51,537 nucleotides of DNA from Bradyrhizobium sp. (GCF_017881085.1 NZ_JADGRI010000002.1:1-51537); one strand, 5' to 3'; positions 8,621 through 17,319 are shown, counted from the stretch's first letter. Notes: generated by a model not told the origin, from the letters alone. Numbers and translations: made by a program.

Positions 8621-9162
8621 ACCGTCCCTGGATGCCGCTTTATGTCGGCGATTATCTCGGCGACACCGGCCACCTGACCACGGCGCAGCACGGGGCTTAC
8701 CTTCTGCTGATGATGCATTACTGGCGCAAGGGCGAATTGCCCGACAACGACCGGCAGCTTTCCAAAATAACAAAATTGCCGCTCAAGACCTGGTGCGAGT
8801 ATCGCCCGACCTTGCAGGATTTCTTCTATGAGGGCTGGAAGCACAAGCGGATCGACGCCGAGCTTCAGAGGATGCTGCACGTTTCGCAGAAACGGGCGAT
8901 TGCCGGGCAAAAGGGCGGCATCGGGTCGGCACTGGCGCGCATGAAGCTGGAAAATGCATCGCGCTCCGGGCGCATGCCGCCGCGAGCAATTGCCGCGCCG
9001 TCGTCGGGCGTGGCTCAGGCAAACGCCGACCACTCACACTCACACCAGAGTCTTCTTCAGGCGCGCACGGCGCCAGGCGATTCCGGCAAGCAAGCATCGG
9101 AGAAACCCGCCATCGCCGTCAGCCCCGATCTGGCCGCCTATGTCGCCAGGCGGACGACCTAG
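8617..9162 (+). CDS. DUF1376 (YdaU-like) phage-type protein
   Basis: 181 aa. The DUF1376 domain (about 1-95) is clear: MNRPWMPLYVGDYLGDTGHL, TTAQHGAYLLLMMHYWRKG, ITKLPLKTW and FFYEGWKHKRIDAELQ. In phages and prophages this domain occurs in replication-region proteins near repressors, often fused to DnaT/DnaD-like parts; the C-terminal ~85 residues here are low-complexity and carry none. The start is set by a 4-nt overlap with the 59-aa gene. Supports a phage-regulatory origin for the whole module. Confidence 0.88.
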   Translation: MNRPWMPLYVGDYLGDTGHLTTAQHGAYLLLMMHYWRKGELPDNDRQLSKITKLPLKTWCEYRPTLQDFFYEGWKHKRIDAELQRMLHVSQKRAIAGQKGGIGSALARMKLENASRSGRMPPRAIAAPSSGVAQANADHSHSHQSLLQARTAPGDSGKQASEKPAIAVSPDLAAYVARRTT

Positions 9163-9215
9163 CCCGTGAATATCGGCGGCGTTTTTCAACCTGTTCATGC
9201 AAGGAGTAATCCAAG

Positions 9216-9776
9216 ATGGCGCGAGCCAAACGCAGCAAGCACCACCGATTGGCAAAAGTTCATGACCGGCGATCGAAGGATTTGCCGCGCAACGCCGAAG
9301 TGGCGACGGTTGAAGTCGACGATCCCCTGGCCCTGGAGCCGGGAGAAAAGATCGTCACGCTGCGTTCGCTGCGCAACGATCCGCTGGGCAAGCTGCATTC
9401 GCGCCGTCAGATCGACGAAGCACAGTTTCAGGGCGGGCGTGCGTTTCAGGAGGATTGGGAGAAAGCCGAGCGTGGGCCGCAGGCGGTCGATCCGACCCGG
9501 GAATATGTCGACGGCGGGCGGGCGCGGGAGCCGATCACCGAACGCCAGCGCCAGGCCGTGCTGCGGCTCAACCGCGCCGAGCGCGAACTTGGCGCCGACG
9601 GCTCGGCGCTGGTGCATGAGGTGTTGATCCTCGGCATGACGATGGAGCAGATCGGGCAGCGCCGCGGATTGCTCGGTCAGCGCTGGATCGACTATTTCGC
9701 GCGGCGTTTTCGGGAGTGCCTCGACCGGCTGGCGCTGATCTACGGGTTTGCGACCGAGCGGCGATCGCAAAATTGA
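9216..9776 (+). CDS. DUF6456-like hypothetical protein
   Basis: 186 aa, soluble. The N-terminus is basic (MARAKRSKHHRLAKVHDRRS). A central HSRRQIDEAQFQGGRAFQED segment and a C-terminal helical region (LIHE-like EVLILGMTMEQIGQRRGLLG then RRFRECLDRLALIYGF) resemble the end of DUF6456-type DNA-related proteins; the match is from memory of the pattern and is moderate. A good AAGGAG precedes the ATG. It is 53 nt downstream of the DUF1376 gene and likely the last gene of that operon. Confidence 0.75.
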   Translation: MARAKRSKHHRLAKVHDRRSKDLPRNAEVATVEVDDPLALEPGEKIVTLRSLRNDPLGKLHSRRQIDEAQFQGGRAFQEDWEKAERGPQAVDPTREYVDGGRAREPITERQRQAVLRLNRAERELGADGSALVHEVLILGMTMEQIGQRRGLLGQRWIDYFARRFRECLDRLALIYGFATERRSQN

Positions 9777-9909
9777 AATTACCCCCGACGTATTCGGCGC
9801 CGACCATTGGTGACGCGATGATCGCGACAAGACAGGCCTTCCGGTCTTTGTCGTCAACGCATTTTTGGATCGCGAACATCCCGCCGCGCTGGCTTCCACA
9901 TGCCGCGCC

Positions 9910-10386
9910 TTAGTTCATCGCCACAACCCCGATGTTGATGCTGGTCGCGTAGGCGACCCAGAGCAGATATGGCGCCAGCAGCCAGGCAGCGAGGCGCTCG
10001 ACGCGCGATGCTGCCACCATCGCGGCGGCGATGGCGACCAACAGGGCGATGATGATCACGAGCGCGGCTCTGGTGCCGTGCCAGCCGAAAAACACCGGCG
10101 ACCATAGCGCATTGAGCGCAAGCTGGATCAGAAACCAGGTCATCGCTGTGGTGCGCGCGGCGGACCGCGTTTGCAGATCCCAGAGCCGCCAGAAGCTGAA
10201 AGCCATCAGAACATAGAGAACTGTCCAGGCGATCGGAAAAGCCAGCGGCGGCGGCGTCCAGGAAGGCTTTGCAAGTCCGGCGTACCAGGCTGGAATCTCC
10301 GGCCGCGTCTCCAGCCCTTCCAGGGTGCCCACGCCGAGACACAGCAACAGGCTTAGCCCCAGCCGGGCCATCGATTTCGATTTCAT
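9910..10386 (-). CDS. tspO: TspO/MBR family tryptophan-rich sensory protein
   Basis: 158-aa five-helix membrane protein of the TspO (translocator/peripheral benzodiazepine receptor) family, which binds tetrapyrroles and in Rhodobacter controls pigment genes with oxygen. Family motifs: GLAKPSWTPPPLAFPIAWTV, FSFWRLW, LNALWSPVFFGWH and the final helix LLWVAYATSINIGVVAMN. ATG at 10386 with CCGGAG upstream is preferred to the GTG at 10395. A perfect FixK-type palindrome lies 84 nt upstream, suggesting low-oxygen control. Confidence 0.92.
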   Translation of the reverse strand: MKSKSMARLGLSLLLCLGVGTLEGLETRPEIPAWYAGLAKPSWTPPPLAFPIAWTVLYVLMAFSFWRLWDLQTRSAARTTAMTWFLIQLALNALWSPVFFGWHGTRAALVIIIALLVAIAAAMVAASRVERLAAWLLAPYLLWVAYATSINIGVVAMN

Positions 10387-10469
10387 GCCGTTCACTCCGG
10401 AAAAGGACCGCGGCTTTCGCGATCCCGGAGCCAGCGTAGCATCGCGAAGCGGCCAAGGGCGAAATGGTG

Positions 10470-10483
10470 TTGACCCAAATCAA
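10470..10483. promoter_or_regulatory. FixK/FNR-type box between tspO and a secreted-protein gene
   Basis: TTGA-CCCAAA-TCAA matches the rhizobial FixK2/FNR consensus TTG(A/C)-N6-(T/G)CAA exactly. It lies 84 nt from tspO on the minus strand and 84 nt before the start chosen for the plus-strand Gly/Tyr-rich protein gene, so it could serve either. Oxygen-linked control suits TspO better. Confidence 0.6.
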
Positions 10484-10566
10484 CCACTTATTCCGTCCAG
10501 CCGCTATCAAGGCGTCGGGCGAGGGGTGATCTTCTACGCATACCGTAACCGATGAGGGATCTTGCG

Positions 10567-10971
10567 ATGTTCAGGCGTAAAGGTTTGCTTTCCTCGACCG
10601 GCCGCGGCGTCGTCGCGGCTGTTGTCGCCGTGCTGGCTTTCACCCTGGCAGAGCCGCCGATGGCGGCCGCCGGCTCGTTGGGTCCGGCCGAAAAGGGCGT
10701 CTCGGCGGCCGCACCGTCCGGCGGCGCCACCGATATCAGTGCCCGCCGCCGTCACTACCGTCGTGGCGGCAACGCCGCGGGGCTCGCGATCATGGGGATG
10801 ATGATCGGGACGATGGGGGCCGCGATCGCCGCCCAGCAACGGCGCGATGCCTATTACGATTACTATGGCTATGGAGGCGGCTATTACGGACCGCCGCCCG
10901 TCTATGGACCGCCCGTCTACGGCTACGGTCCCTATTATGGCCGCCGCTTTTATCGGTACTATCCTTACTAG
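10567..10971 (+). CDS. Secreted Gly/Tyr/Pro-rich hypothetical protein
   Basis: 134 aa with a signal peptide (MFRRKGLLSSTGRGVVAAVV, then LAFTLAEPPMAAAG). A basic patch SARRRHYRRGG is followed by a hydrophobic Gly/Met stretch LAIMGMMIGTMGAAIAA and a C-terminus made of Tyr-Gly-Pro repeats. The composition suggests an envelope or surface protein. The ATG at 10567 has GAGGG 8 nt upstream; an earlier in-frame ATG at 10552 is possible. No family assigned. Confidence 0.75.
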   Translation: MFRRKGLLSSTGRGVVAAVVAVLAFTLAEPPMAAAGSLGPAEKGVSAAAPSGGATDISARRRHYRRGGNAAGLAIMGMMIGTMGAAIAAQQRRDAYYDYYGYGGGYYGPPPVYGPPVYGYGPYYGRRFYRYYPY

Positions 10972-11345
10972 AAGGTAACGCGGCCGGGTTCGGCAACCGA
11001 CGGAGCAGGCTTTGGCCGCTCCTCGGTAATCCGTCGGCGAACACCGCCCGAATGCATCTGCTCAAAACGACGGCATGGTGAAGGATCGGTATCAACAGCG
11101 ATCGCCGGGACCTCTTGGAGCACCCGCATCTGCGACAACCCGCGCGCTGTGCTGCAGAAAAGATGCAGGGCGACGTCTGAGGGTTCCTGCGACACCTATC
11201 ATGATGGAGCCGGTCGAAGCCTGTCCAGTTCCCGCGATGGAACAATTGTAGGTAAATTGATCCGCGCCGGTTTAGCGAAGCTTAGATGCTCGTGAGTACT
11301 CCTACCTGCATTGAACCGTTCCAACGGAACCCACAGGAGGCAGGC
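10972..11345. other. Intergenic region before the Flp pilin gene
   Basis: I see no convincing gene on either strand. The last ~110 nt are less GC-rich and contain the palindrome GAGTACTC (11294-11301) and the AGGAGG ribosome-binding site of the pilin gene (11335-11340). The pilin promoter is probably here. Confidence 0.4.
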
Positions 11346-11510
11346 TTGAAGCGCACTTTCTTTAATTTCTTGTCGGACCAGTCCGGCGCGACCGCGATTG
11401 AATACGGACTGATCGCAGCTGGCATCGCACTCGCGATTATCGCCGTGGTGAACGGTCTGGGCACCAACCTCAACGACAAGTTCACGTCGATCAACTCCTC
11501 GTTGAAGTAA
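11346..11510 (+). CDS. Flp/Fap-type pilin, TTG start
   Basis: 54-aa type IVb (Flp) prepilin. The short leader ends at Gly in LSDQSGATAIEYGLIAAGIA, the Flp signature: cleavage after Gly, Glu at mature +5/+6 and the following hydrophobic helix. The start is TTG at 11346, set by AGGAGG 5 nt upstream; the in-frame ATG at 11286 has no such site. It is an orphan: no cpa/tad secretion genes are in the window, so it must rely on a Tad system elsewhere. A strong terminator follows at 11547. Confidence 0.9.
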   Translation: MKRTFFNFLSDQSGATAIEYGLIAAGIALAIIAVVNGLGTNLNDKFTSINSSLK

Positions 11511-11546
11511 GTTCGTCCTGCCGCCCTCTCAGGGGGCGTCAAAACT

Positions 11547-11575
11547 CCCCGCCGGAACCGATCCGGCGGGGTTTT
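11547..11575 (+). terminator. Rho-independent terminator of the Flp pilin gene
   Basis: Perfect 10-bp stem CCCCGCCGGA/TCCGGCGGGG with a 5-nt loop, followed by TTTT; 37 nt after the stop. Confidence 0.9.
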
Positions 11576-11808
11576 CATTGGCCGCAACCACATCGAACAG
11601 CATTCCGGCAAGTATCAGCAGGCAAGCGCCCGCATTGATTTGAGTCCAAGGAATGGATGGGCACCCATCATCGGGATTCCCTGGCGCGGGGTGCGGGAAT
11701 TTCCGATGAAATGCTTTGCCGTGCGGACGAAGTCACGCGCTCGGTTCGTGGTGCGGGATACTCATCATCGCGGCGATTCTGCCCGCGCTGATCTGGCGGC
11801 CGAGGTGG

Positions 11809-12480
11809 TCAGGCTGCGGACCGGCCGGCGCGTCGCGCGGGGGGTTCGGCGACGCCGGCGGAACGCAGAGGCGCGGGCCGCACGATGAGCCGCTCGAGCT
11901 CGTTGCGGTTCTGCTGTTCGACGAACTTGACCGCGAAGCCGTGGGGCAAAAGCCTGACGACGCGGCCGACACAGGCCCCGACTGCCAGCGGCATTCCGAT
12001 CTGCGGCTGGACATCAGCCGAGACCGCGGCGCCGGACGCCGACATGTCGATGATGAAGCAACTGCGGGTAGACTCGTCGGCGAAGGTCAGGGTCGAATGC
12101 GAGTTCGGCGGGATGATGCGCGCGTGTGTCCTGGTTTCGCGAACCGCTGGATCTTTCTGCCTCTTGTCCAGCCAGGAGAGCTTGGTTGCGAGCTTCTCGC
12201 GCATGGACGTGGTCATGGCGAGTTCGAGCAGGAAGCTGCCGGCGGCGGTGTCGCTGATGTGGCCTTCGAGTTTGCCGAAATCGCCGAAATAGGAGGAGAT
12301 GCGATCGCCGACCTTGCCGATGACGGGCACGGCGACCATCATCCGGAACGGCGAAACGCGGCTGGTGCGGCACGCGAAGGTGCGCGGCTTTCCCTGCGAG
12401 TCGAACCAGTTCGCAAGCGTGTAATGTCCGCCGACGGCAACATTGACAGCTTGCTGACCGAGAAACTCCTTGACCGACAC
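11809..12480 (-). CDS. PilZ-domain protein, GTG start
   Basis: 223 aa. The C-terminal PilZ domain has the c-di-GMP binding signature: RxxxR in TRTHARII and DxSxxG in CFIIDMSASGAAVSA. The N-terminal half (VSVKEFLGQQAVNVAVGGHY) is an additional YcgR-like or family-specific domain with the segment RISSYFGDFGKLEGHISDT. GTG at 12480 with AGGGG upstream is preferred; a TTG at 12516 is the alternative. Expected to be a c-di-GMP effector on motility, surface or polysaccharide functions. It is not in an operon; Flp pilin and a GGDEF/EAL gene are within 8 kb. Confidence 0.9.
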   Translation of the reverse strand: MSVKEFLGQQAVNVAVGGHYTLANWFDSQGKPRTFACRTSRVSPFRMMVAVPVIGKVGDRISSYFGDFGKLEGHISDTAAGSFLLELAMTTSMREKLATKLSWLDKRQKDPAVRETRTHARIIPPNSHSTLTFADESTRSCFIIDMSASGAAVSADVQPQIGMPLAVGACVGRVVRLLPHGFAVKFVEQQNRNELERLIVRPAPLRSAGVAEPPARRAGRSAA

Positions 12481-12541
12481 GGCGCAATCCCCTGGTGGCC
12501 CGTAGATTAGGTTCAATATGACTAAGCTTTTCGGAGACTAA

Positions 12542-12634
12542 ATGCGAAAGCCAGCCTTCTTCAAGGTTATCAATGGTCCTCGGAATTGCCTGCAATTCGA
12601 GATGAACTGGAAACCGGTTTGGATGAACCAATAG
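12542..12634 (+). CDS. Candidate 30-aa small protein
   Basis: ATG with GGAG spaced by 5 nt, 30 codons: MRKPAFFKVINGPRNCLQFE, then MNWKPVWMNQ. Aromatic and basic, without the Ala/Arg bias of random frames in this genome. It lies alone between the divergent PilZ gene and the 3' end of the BamA-like gene. Evidence is the ribosome-binding site and composition only. Confidence 0.3.
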   Translation: MRKPAFFKVINGPRNCLQFEMNWKPVWMNQ

Positions 12635-12724
12635 CCGGCCGGCCGCGACCAACGGCCCGTCGCAATCGGTGTGGCCGTGGCGCTGATCGTCCGGTTTTCG
12701 GTTCGGCGCGGCGTGCGCGACTGA

Positions 12725-15064
12725 TCAGAACCCGCCGGCGCTGAAGCGAAGCGGCTGCACCACGTCGTAGGCGGCCTTGGTCAGCGGCACCGCGTAGTCG
12801 ACCGTCAGGTTCCCGAACGGCGAGGCCCAGGTCAGGCCGGCGCCCACCGAGGAGCGCACCACATTGTAGTTGGCGAGCTGCATCGATTGCGCGGAGCCCG
12901 GAAATGTCGTCGGCCCGTTATAGCGGAACACGCTGCCGGCATCGACGAAGCCGGTCGCCTTGAGGCCGTACTCCTGCGGCACGCCGGGGATGTTGCTCTG
13001 CAGTTGCGCCGTCGTGGCCCAATACATGCTGCCGCCGACATTATCCATGGTGGTGCCGGGCGTGAGGTCACGCGGCCCAAAACCGTTGGGCGCAAAACCA
13101 CGCACCATGGTCGGGCCGCCGAAGAAGCTGTTGAGCAGCGGCGCCTGCTGGCCGCCCCAGCCGGTGATGTAGCCGCCTTGCCCGCGCACCAGCGCGGTCA
13201 CGTCGTCGTTGATCGGGTGATAATAGCGCACGTCCTCGCTGGTGCGCAGGAACTTCACATCGCCGCCGAGGCCGGCGAGATCCTGCCTGAGCTGCGAATT
13301 GAATCCGCTGGTAGGACTCCTGGTGTTGTCCAGCGTGTTGTAGGTGACGGTGCTGCCGACCGAGGAGACCCATTGCGGGCCGGCCGCCGCGGCCTCTCGC
13401 ACCGGCAGCGACGGCGCCGCCGCGGTCGAGGTCGGATCGAAGGTGACGTTCTGGTTATAGAGCGAATAGCGGTACTGCACGCCGATCTCTTCGGTGACCG
13501 GCGTGCCCAGCTGCAGGGTCGCGCCATAGATATCGCTGCCGTAGGACTGGTAGGGGCTCGACTGATTTTGCCGGCCGTAGAGTTCGATGCCGGCCGCGAC
13601 GCGGCTGCCGAGGAAATAGGGCTCGGATGCCGACAGGTCGATGCCGCGCGCATATTGGCCGTAGGTCACCGAGCCGTTGACCGACCTGCCGCTTCCCAGG
13701 AAACTGCGATCGCCCAGCTTGACCTCGGCGAGCAGGCCGTCGGTCGTCGAGTAACCGCCGGCAATGTTGAACTCGCCGGTCGATTGTTCCTCCACATCGA
13801 CAACGACCACGACGCGGTCCGACGCCGAGCCCGGCTGGCGCGTGATCTTGACCGTCTTGAAATAGTTCAGGTTCTTCAGCCGCCGCTCGGCGCGATCGAT
13901 CAGCGTCTTGCTGTATGCATCGCCTTCGGCGATGTCGAATTCGCGCCGGATCACATAGCTCTTGGTGCGGGTATTGCCGTGGATATCGATGCGTTCGACA
14001 TAGGTCCGCGGCCCCTGATCGATGGTGAAAGCGACGTCGATCCGTCGTGTCGCCGCGTCGCGGGTGATGCGCGGGGTGGCCTGCGCGAAGGGAAAGCCGA
14101 GTTTTGAAAGCTCGACCGCCAGCCCATCGGTGGTCTTGTCCAGCGCCCGGCCGTCGAATAATGCACCCTGCCGCGCCGCCAGCGCGCGGCGGAGCTTGTC
14201 GCTGTCCACCCCGGGCACGTTGCAGGCGACGCTGATGTCGCCGAAATGATAGAGCGGTCCCTCGTCAATCGCAAAGGTCAGCGTAAAGCCGTGCAGCGCC
14301 GGATCGTATTCGGCCTCGGCCGAGGTCACGCTGGCATCCGCATAGCCCTTGCTGCGGTAGTACAGCCGCAACTGCTCGCGATCGCCAGCGATGCGGTCGG
14401 GATCGTACTCGTCGCCGCCGGTCAGGAAGCTCAGCAGGTTGGTGGCGGAAGTCTTGATCACGGCAGCGAGCTGCCGCTTGCCGAAAACCGTGTTGCCCGC
14501 GAAGTTGATCTGCCGCACGGTGGTCTTCCCGCCCTCCATCACCTCATAGACGAGGTCGACGCGATCATTGCCGCGATTGATGATTTTGGGCGCCACGCCG
14601 ACATCGTCGCGCCCGGCATGCCGGTAGGCTTCCAGGATGCGGCCGACGTCGGACTGCACCACGGCGCGCTGCAGCGTGCCGCGCGGCCTGGATTCGATGA
14701 CCGCGATGAGCTCCTTGTCCTTGATCTTCTTGTTGCCTTCGAAGGCGACGCGGTCGAGAACCGGCGCTTCATGGAGATGCACGACCAGCCGTTCGCCGGC
14801 ACGCTCGATCGTGACATTGTCGAACAGGCCGGTGCCCAACAGCGCCTTCAGCGCCGCATCGCGCGCCGCTTCGTCGAACCGACCGTCGGGCGCGGCGTGA
14901 AAGTAGGAGCGGACCGTCTCGGCGTCGATCCGGCGGTTGCCCTGGACATCGATGACCTCTGCCGCGACGGCTTGCGCCGAAAAAATCCCGAGCGCGGCGA
15001 CCAGCAGCGCGGCCGCTGCGATCGGCCGGTGGCATCGCCCGCCCGGCGTGCTGTCATCCATCAT
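12725..15064 (-). CDS. BamA/Omp85 family outer-membrane assembly protein
   Basis: 779 aa: signal peptide, then POTRA repeats (for example DVQGNRRIDAETVRSYFHAA, VAFEGNKKIKDKELIAVIES, IDIHGNTRTKSYVIRREFDI) and a C-terminal 16-strand barrel. The loop-6 motif is present as TMVRGFAPNGFG, and the last residue is Phe, as required for outer-membrane insertion. It lacks the usual BamA neighbours (rseP upstream; lpxD, fabZ, lpxA downstream), so it is more likely a second Omp85 copy than the essential one. Some loops are Ala-rich (STAAAPSLPVREAAAAGPQW). Confidence 0.93.
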   Translation of the reverse strand: MMDDSTPGGRCHRPIAAAALLVAALGIFSAQAVAAEVIDVQGNRRIDAETVRSYFHAAPDGRFDEAARDAALKALLGTGLFDNVTIERAGERLVVHLHEAPVLDRVAFEGNKKIKDKELIAVIESRPRGTLQRAVVQSDVGRILEAYRHAGRDDVGVAPKIINRGNDRVDLVYEVMEGGKTTVRQINFAGNTVFGKRQLAAVIKTSATNLLSFLTGGDEYDPDRIAGDREQLRLYYRSKGYADASVTSAEAEYDPALHGFTLTFAIDEGPLYHFGDISVACNVPGVDSDKLRRALAARQGALFDGRALDKTTDGLAVELSKLGFPFAQATPRITRDAATRRIDVAFTIDQGPRTYVERIDIHGNTRTKSYVIRREFDIAEGDAYSKTLIDRAERRLKNLNYFKTVKITRQPGSASDRVVVVVDVEEQSTGEFNIAGGYSTTDGLLAEVKLGDRSFLGSGRSVNGSVTYGQYARGIDLSASEPYFLGSRVAAGIELYGRQNQSSPYQSYGSDIYGATLQLGTPVTEEIGVQYRYSLYNQNVTFDPTSTAAAPSLPVREAAAAGPQWVSSVGSTVTYNTLDNTRSPTSGFNSQLRQDLAGLGGDVKFLRTSEDVRYYHPINDDVTALVRGQGGYITGWGGQQAPLLNSFFGGPTMVRGFAPNGFGPRDLTPGTTMDNVGGSMYWATTAQLQSNIPGVPQEYGLKATGFVDAGSVFRYNGPTTFPGSAQSMQLANYNVVRSSVGAGLTWASPFGNLTVDYAVPLTKAAYDVVQPLRFSAGGF

Positions 15065-15308
15065 CGTTTCGGCTGTCTCCCATTCGACGGGGGGCGATGG
15101 AAGTGCCGGCGCCGGGCGAAAGAATGACTGGGATAAGGTCAGTTGCGGGCTTCGGGGTTAACGGTTTGCCATAATTTCGACGCAGCGGCGAACCCCGCGT
15201 CCCGAAAATGTCCTAGAGCCGCTTCAAATGCTTCCTAGCCATAAGTGCTGAAACGTCCGTGGCTTGCTAAGCTTCGCAAGTCACGAACGCGCTTTCTGGG
15301 AGCATCAC

Positions 15309-16361
15309 ATGCGCTACGCCGCTTTCGTCACTACCGTGCTTGTTCTGATCGCGCCCGCGAATGCGGCGGTCACGCCGGACATCGACCCGAGCGCCTCGCT
15401 CAACGTGATCCAGCAATGGATCTACAATTATCGGGCAAGGCCGGATTACGCGCATGTGCCGGCGGCGGTGCGCGTGTTGTTTCACGCGCAGACGTTCAAG
15501 GAGCCGGAGAATTCCGGCATCTATCTCGGCTTCATCGCCGGCGCGATCGGATCGAACCCAGCCAAGGCAGAGCAGCTCGTCAACAGCTTCTTTCCGGTAG
15601 CGCCGGAAGATGAATGGGTGATCGTCCGCGCCATCGCCTATTCAGGGTTGCCGGAATGGCGCAATCTGCTGCGCAAGGTTGCGCCGAAGATGCCTGGGCG
15701 CAAGGTGATGATCGACGCCTATCTCGCCGGCGCGCTGCCGACGCTTGCCAACATCCCGCTGGAGGAGACAAGACCGGGCATGCTCGACAAATTGCGCGGT
15801 GTCTTCACCAAGAATCCGTTCGCCAAGGACGACAAGAAAGTGAAGATGGTCCAGACCTTCGCCGGCAATCAGGATCTTTTGGATACGCTGTGGGGATATT
15901 ACTTCGCGACCGGCTCGCATCTGCCGATCCTGCGTATCATGGAGATGCTGCCCTGGAGCAAGAGCCGCGACACCGTCGACAAGCTGACGATCGGCAGCAT
16001 GGCGCGCTATACGCTGGCGAGCTATGCGGTCCGCGATACCGGATTGCGCGAGTTTCTCCGTGGCGAACTGGCAACCCAGCCGGAAGCGGTCAAGGTGCCG
16101 CTGACTGAAGTGGTCGATGCCGCCGACACCGTGCAACTCGGCGCGGTGCGCAAGGATGCACTCGCCGCGGTGGAGGAGCTCAAGACCAAGGGCTCGGATT
16201 CGCGGCGCAACCTCGACTTCTGGGGCCAGGTCGGCGTCGGCGCGGTCGCGCTCGGCTGCGTCTCGGCGGCGGCGCTGGGCCAGGTCGCGATCGGCATCCC
16301 CTGCGTGATCGGCGGCTCGGCGTCCCAGGGCCTGCTGTCGTTCTGGGAAAAGCAGCAGTGA
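15309..16361 (+). CDS. Exported conserved-type hypothetical protein
   Basis: 350 aa. Sec signal peptide MRYAAFVTTVLVLIAPANAA, then a helical body (IQQWIYNYRARPDYAHVPAA, DEWVIVRAIAYSGLPEWRNL, DLLDTLWGYYFATGSHLPIL) resembling a TPR-like solenoid, and a C-terminal hydrophobic segment (VGAVALGCVSAAALGQVAIG) before GLLSFWEKQQ. So it is periplasmic or anchored by its C-terminus. The start at 15309 has GGGAG and begins the signal peptide. No domain recognised; divergent from the BamA-like gene. Confidence 0.85.
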   Translation: MRYAAFVTTVLVLIAPANAAVTPDIDPSASLNVIQQWIYNYRARPDYAHVPAAVRVLFHAQTFKEPENSGIYLGFIAGAIGSNPAKAEQLVNSFFPVAPEDEWVIVRAIAYSGLPEWRNLLRKVAPKMPGRKVMIDAYLAGALPTLANIPLEETRPGMLDKLRGVFTKNPFAKDDKKVKMVQTFAGNQDLLDTLWGYYFATGSHLPILRIMEMLPWSKSRDTVDKLTIGSMARYTLASYAVRDTGLREFLRGELATQPEAVKVPLTEVVDAADTVQLGAVRKDALAAVEELKTKGSDSRRNLDFWGQVGVGAVALGCVSAAALGQVAIGIPCVIGGSASQGLLSFWEKQQ

Positions 16362-16525
16362 TGAGTAGTCTCAGCCGCCTGCGTGAGGCGCAAAGGCCAC
16401 GGGTAAATCAGAATCGATGACGGCGACATGACGTCCGTGAAAGCGGCGGGGCTGCTGCGCCCGCATTCGGCACTGGCGAGCCGACCGTAAAGTGCTAGTC
16501 TTCGGCAACAACCGGTGAGGGCGCC

Positions 16526-17290
16526 ATGGGCTTCATTTCCTTTATTGTGCTGCTGGGCCTGCTCTATGCCGCCGTTTCGCTTCGCGTGCTCAAGCAATAC
16601 GAGCGCGGGGTGGTGTTCCTGCTCGGCAGATTTGCCGGCGTGCGCGGCCCCGGCCTGACGCTGATCTTCGTTCCGATCCAGCAGATGGTGCGGGTATCGC
16701 TGCGCACGGTCACCATGCAGATTCCGTCGCAAAAGATCATCACCAAGGACAACGTCTCGATCGATATCGCGGCGGTCGCCTATTATCACATCACCGATCC
16801 GGAAAAGGCCGTGATCGCCATCGAGAACGTCTACAACGCGATCAACCAGATCAGCCAGACCACCGTGCGCAATGTCGTCGGGCGCTTCAGCCTCGATCAG
16901 CTGTTGTCCGACACCGCCAGCATCAACGACCAGATCAAGAACGTCATCGATCTGCACACCGAGCCCTGGGGCACCCAGGTCACGGCGGTCGAGATCAAGG
17001 ACATCACGCTGCCGGAGAATATGCAGCGGGCGATGGCCAAGGAAGCCGAGGCCGAACGCGAGCGCCGCGCCAAGATCGTCGCCGCCGAAGGCGAATACCA
17101 GGCGGCGGTGAAGCTCGGCCAGGCCGCCGACATCATCACGCAGCATCCGGTGGCGCTGCAGTTGCGCACCCTGCAGACGATGGCGGAAATCTCGGTCGAG
17201 AAGAATTCCACCATCATCTTCCCCGCGCAGTTCATGACGACCGTGCAGGAGGCGATCGCGCTATTGTCGAAGGATTCGGCGTCGAAATAG
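16526..17290 (+). CDS. Slipin (SPFH/stomatin-prohibitin family membrane protein)
   Basis: 254 aa. One N-terminal membrane helix ([20 protein letters not shown]), then the SPFH domain: [40 protein letters not shown], and a coiled coil [20 protein letters not shown]. Slipins form membrane microdomain scaffolds and are often paired with an NfeD protease-like gene; none is present here. GAGGG precedes the ATG. Convergent with the Tat-exported cupin. Confidence 0.93.
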   Translation: MGFISFIVLLGLLYAAVSLRVLKQYERGVVFLLGRFAGVRGPGLTLIFVPIQQMVRVSLRTVTMQIPSQKIITKDNVSIDIAAVAYYHITDPEKAVIAIENVYNAINQISQTTVRNVVGRFSLDQLLSDTASINDQIKNVIDLHTEPWGTQVTAVEIKDITLPENMQRAMAKEAEAERERRAKIVAAEGEYQAAVKLGQAADIITQHPVALQLRTLQTMAEISVEKNSTIIFPAQFMTTVQEAIALLSKDSASK

Positions 17291-17301
17291 CGGTGGTGCC
17301 T

Positions 17302-17319
17302 GCCTGATCGGGATCAGGC
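17302..17319. terminator. Hairpin between convergent slipin and cupin genes
   Basis: GCCTGAT-CGGG-ATCAGGC perfect inverted repeat. It includes the cupin stop codon and lies 12 nt after the slipin stop. No T-tract, so termination is plausible but unproved. Confidence 0.45.

Noticed and set aside
9568..9879. Minus-strand frame starting MFAIQKCVDDKDRKACLVAI
   Set aside because: The first ~35 residues look protein-like, but the frame then runs antisense through the DUF6456-like gene; at most a decayed fragment.
11716..12510. Plus-strand frame with a hydrophobic start (ILIIAAILPALIW)
   Set aside because: Lies antisense to the PilZ gene, has no ribosome-binding site, and the rest is Asp/Arg/Gly-rich.
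12887..14107. Plus-strand open frame of 406 codons
   Set aside because: Shadow of the BamA-like gene, which has clear POTRA and barrel motifs on the other strand.
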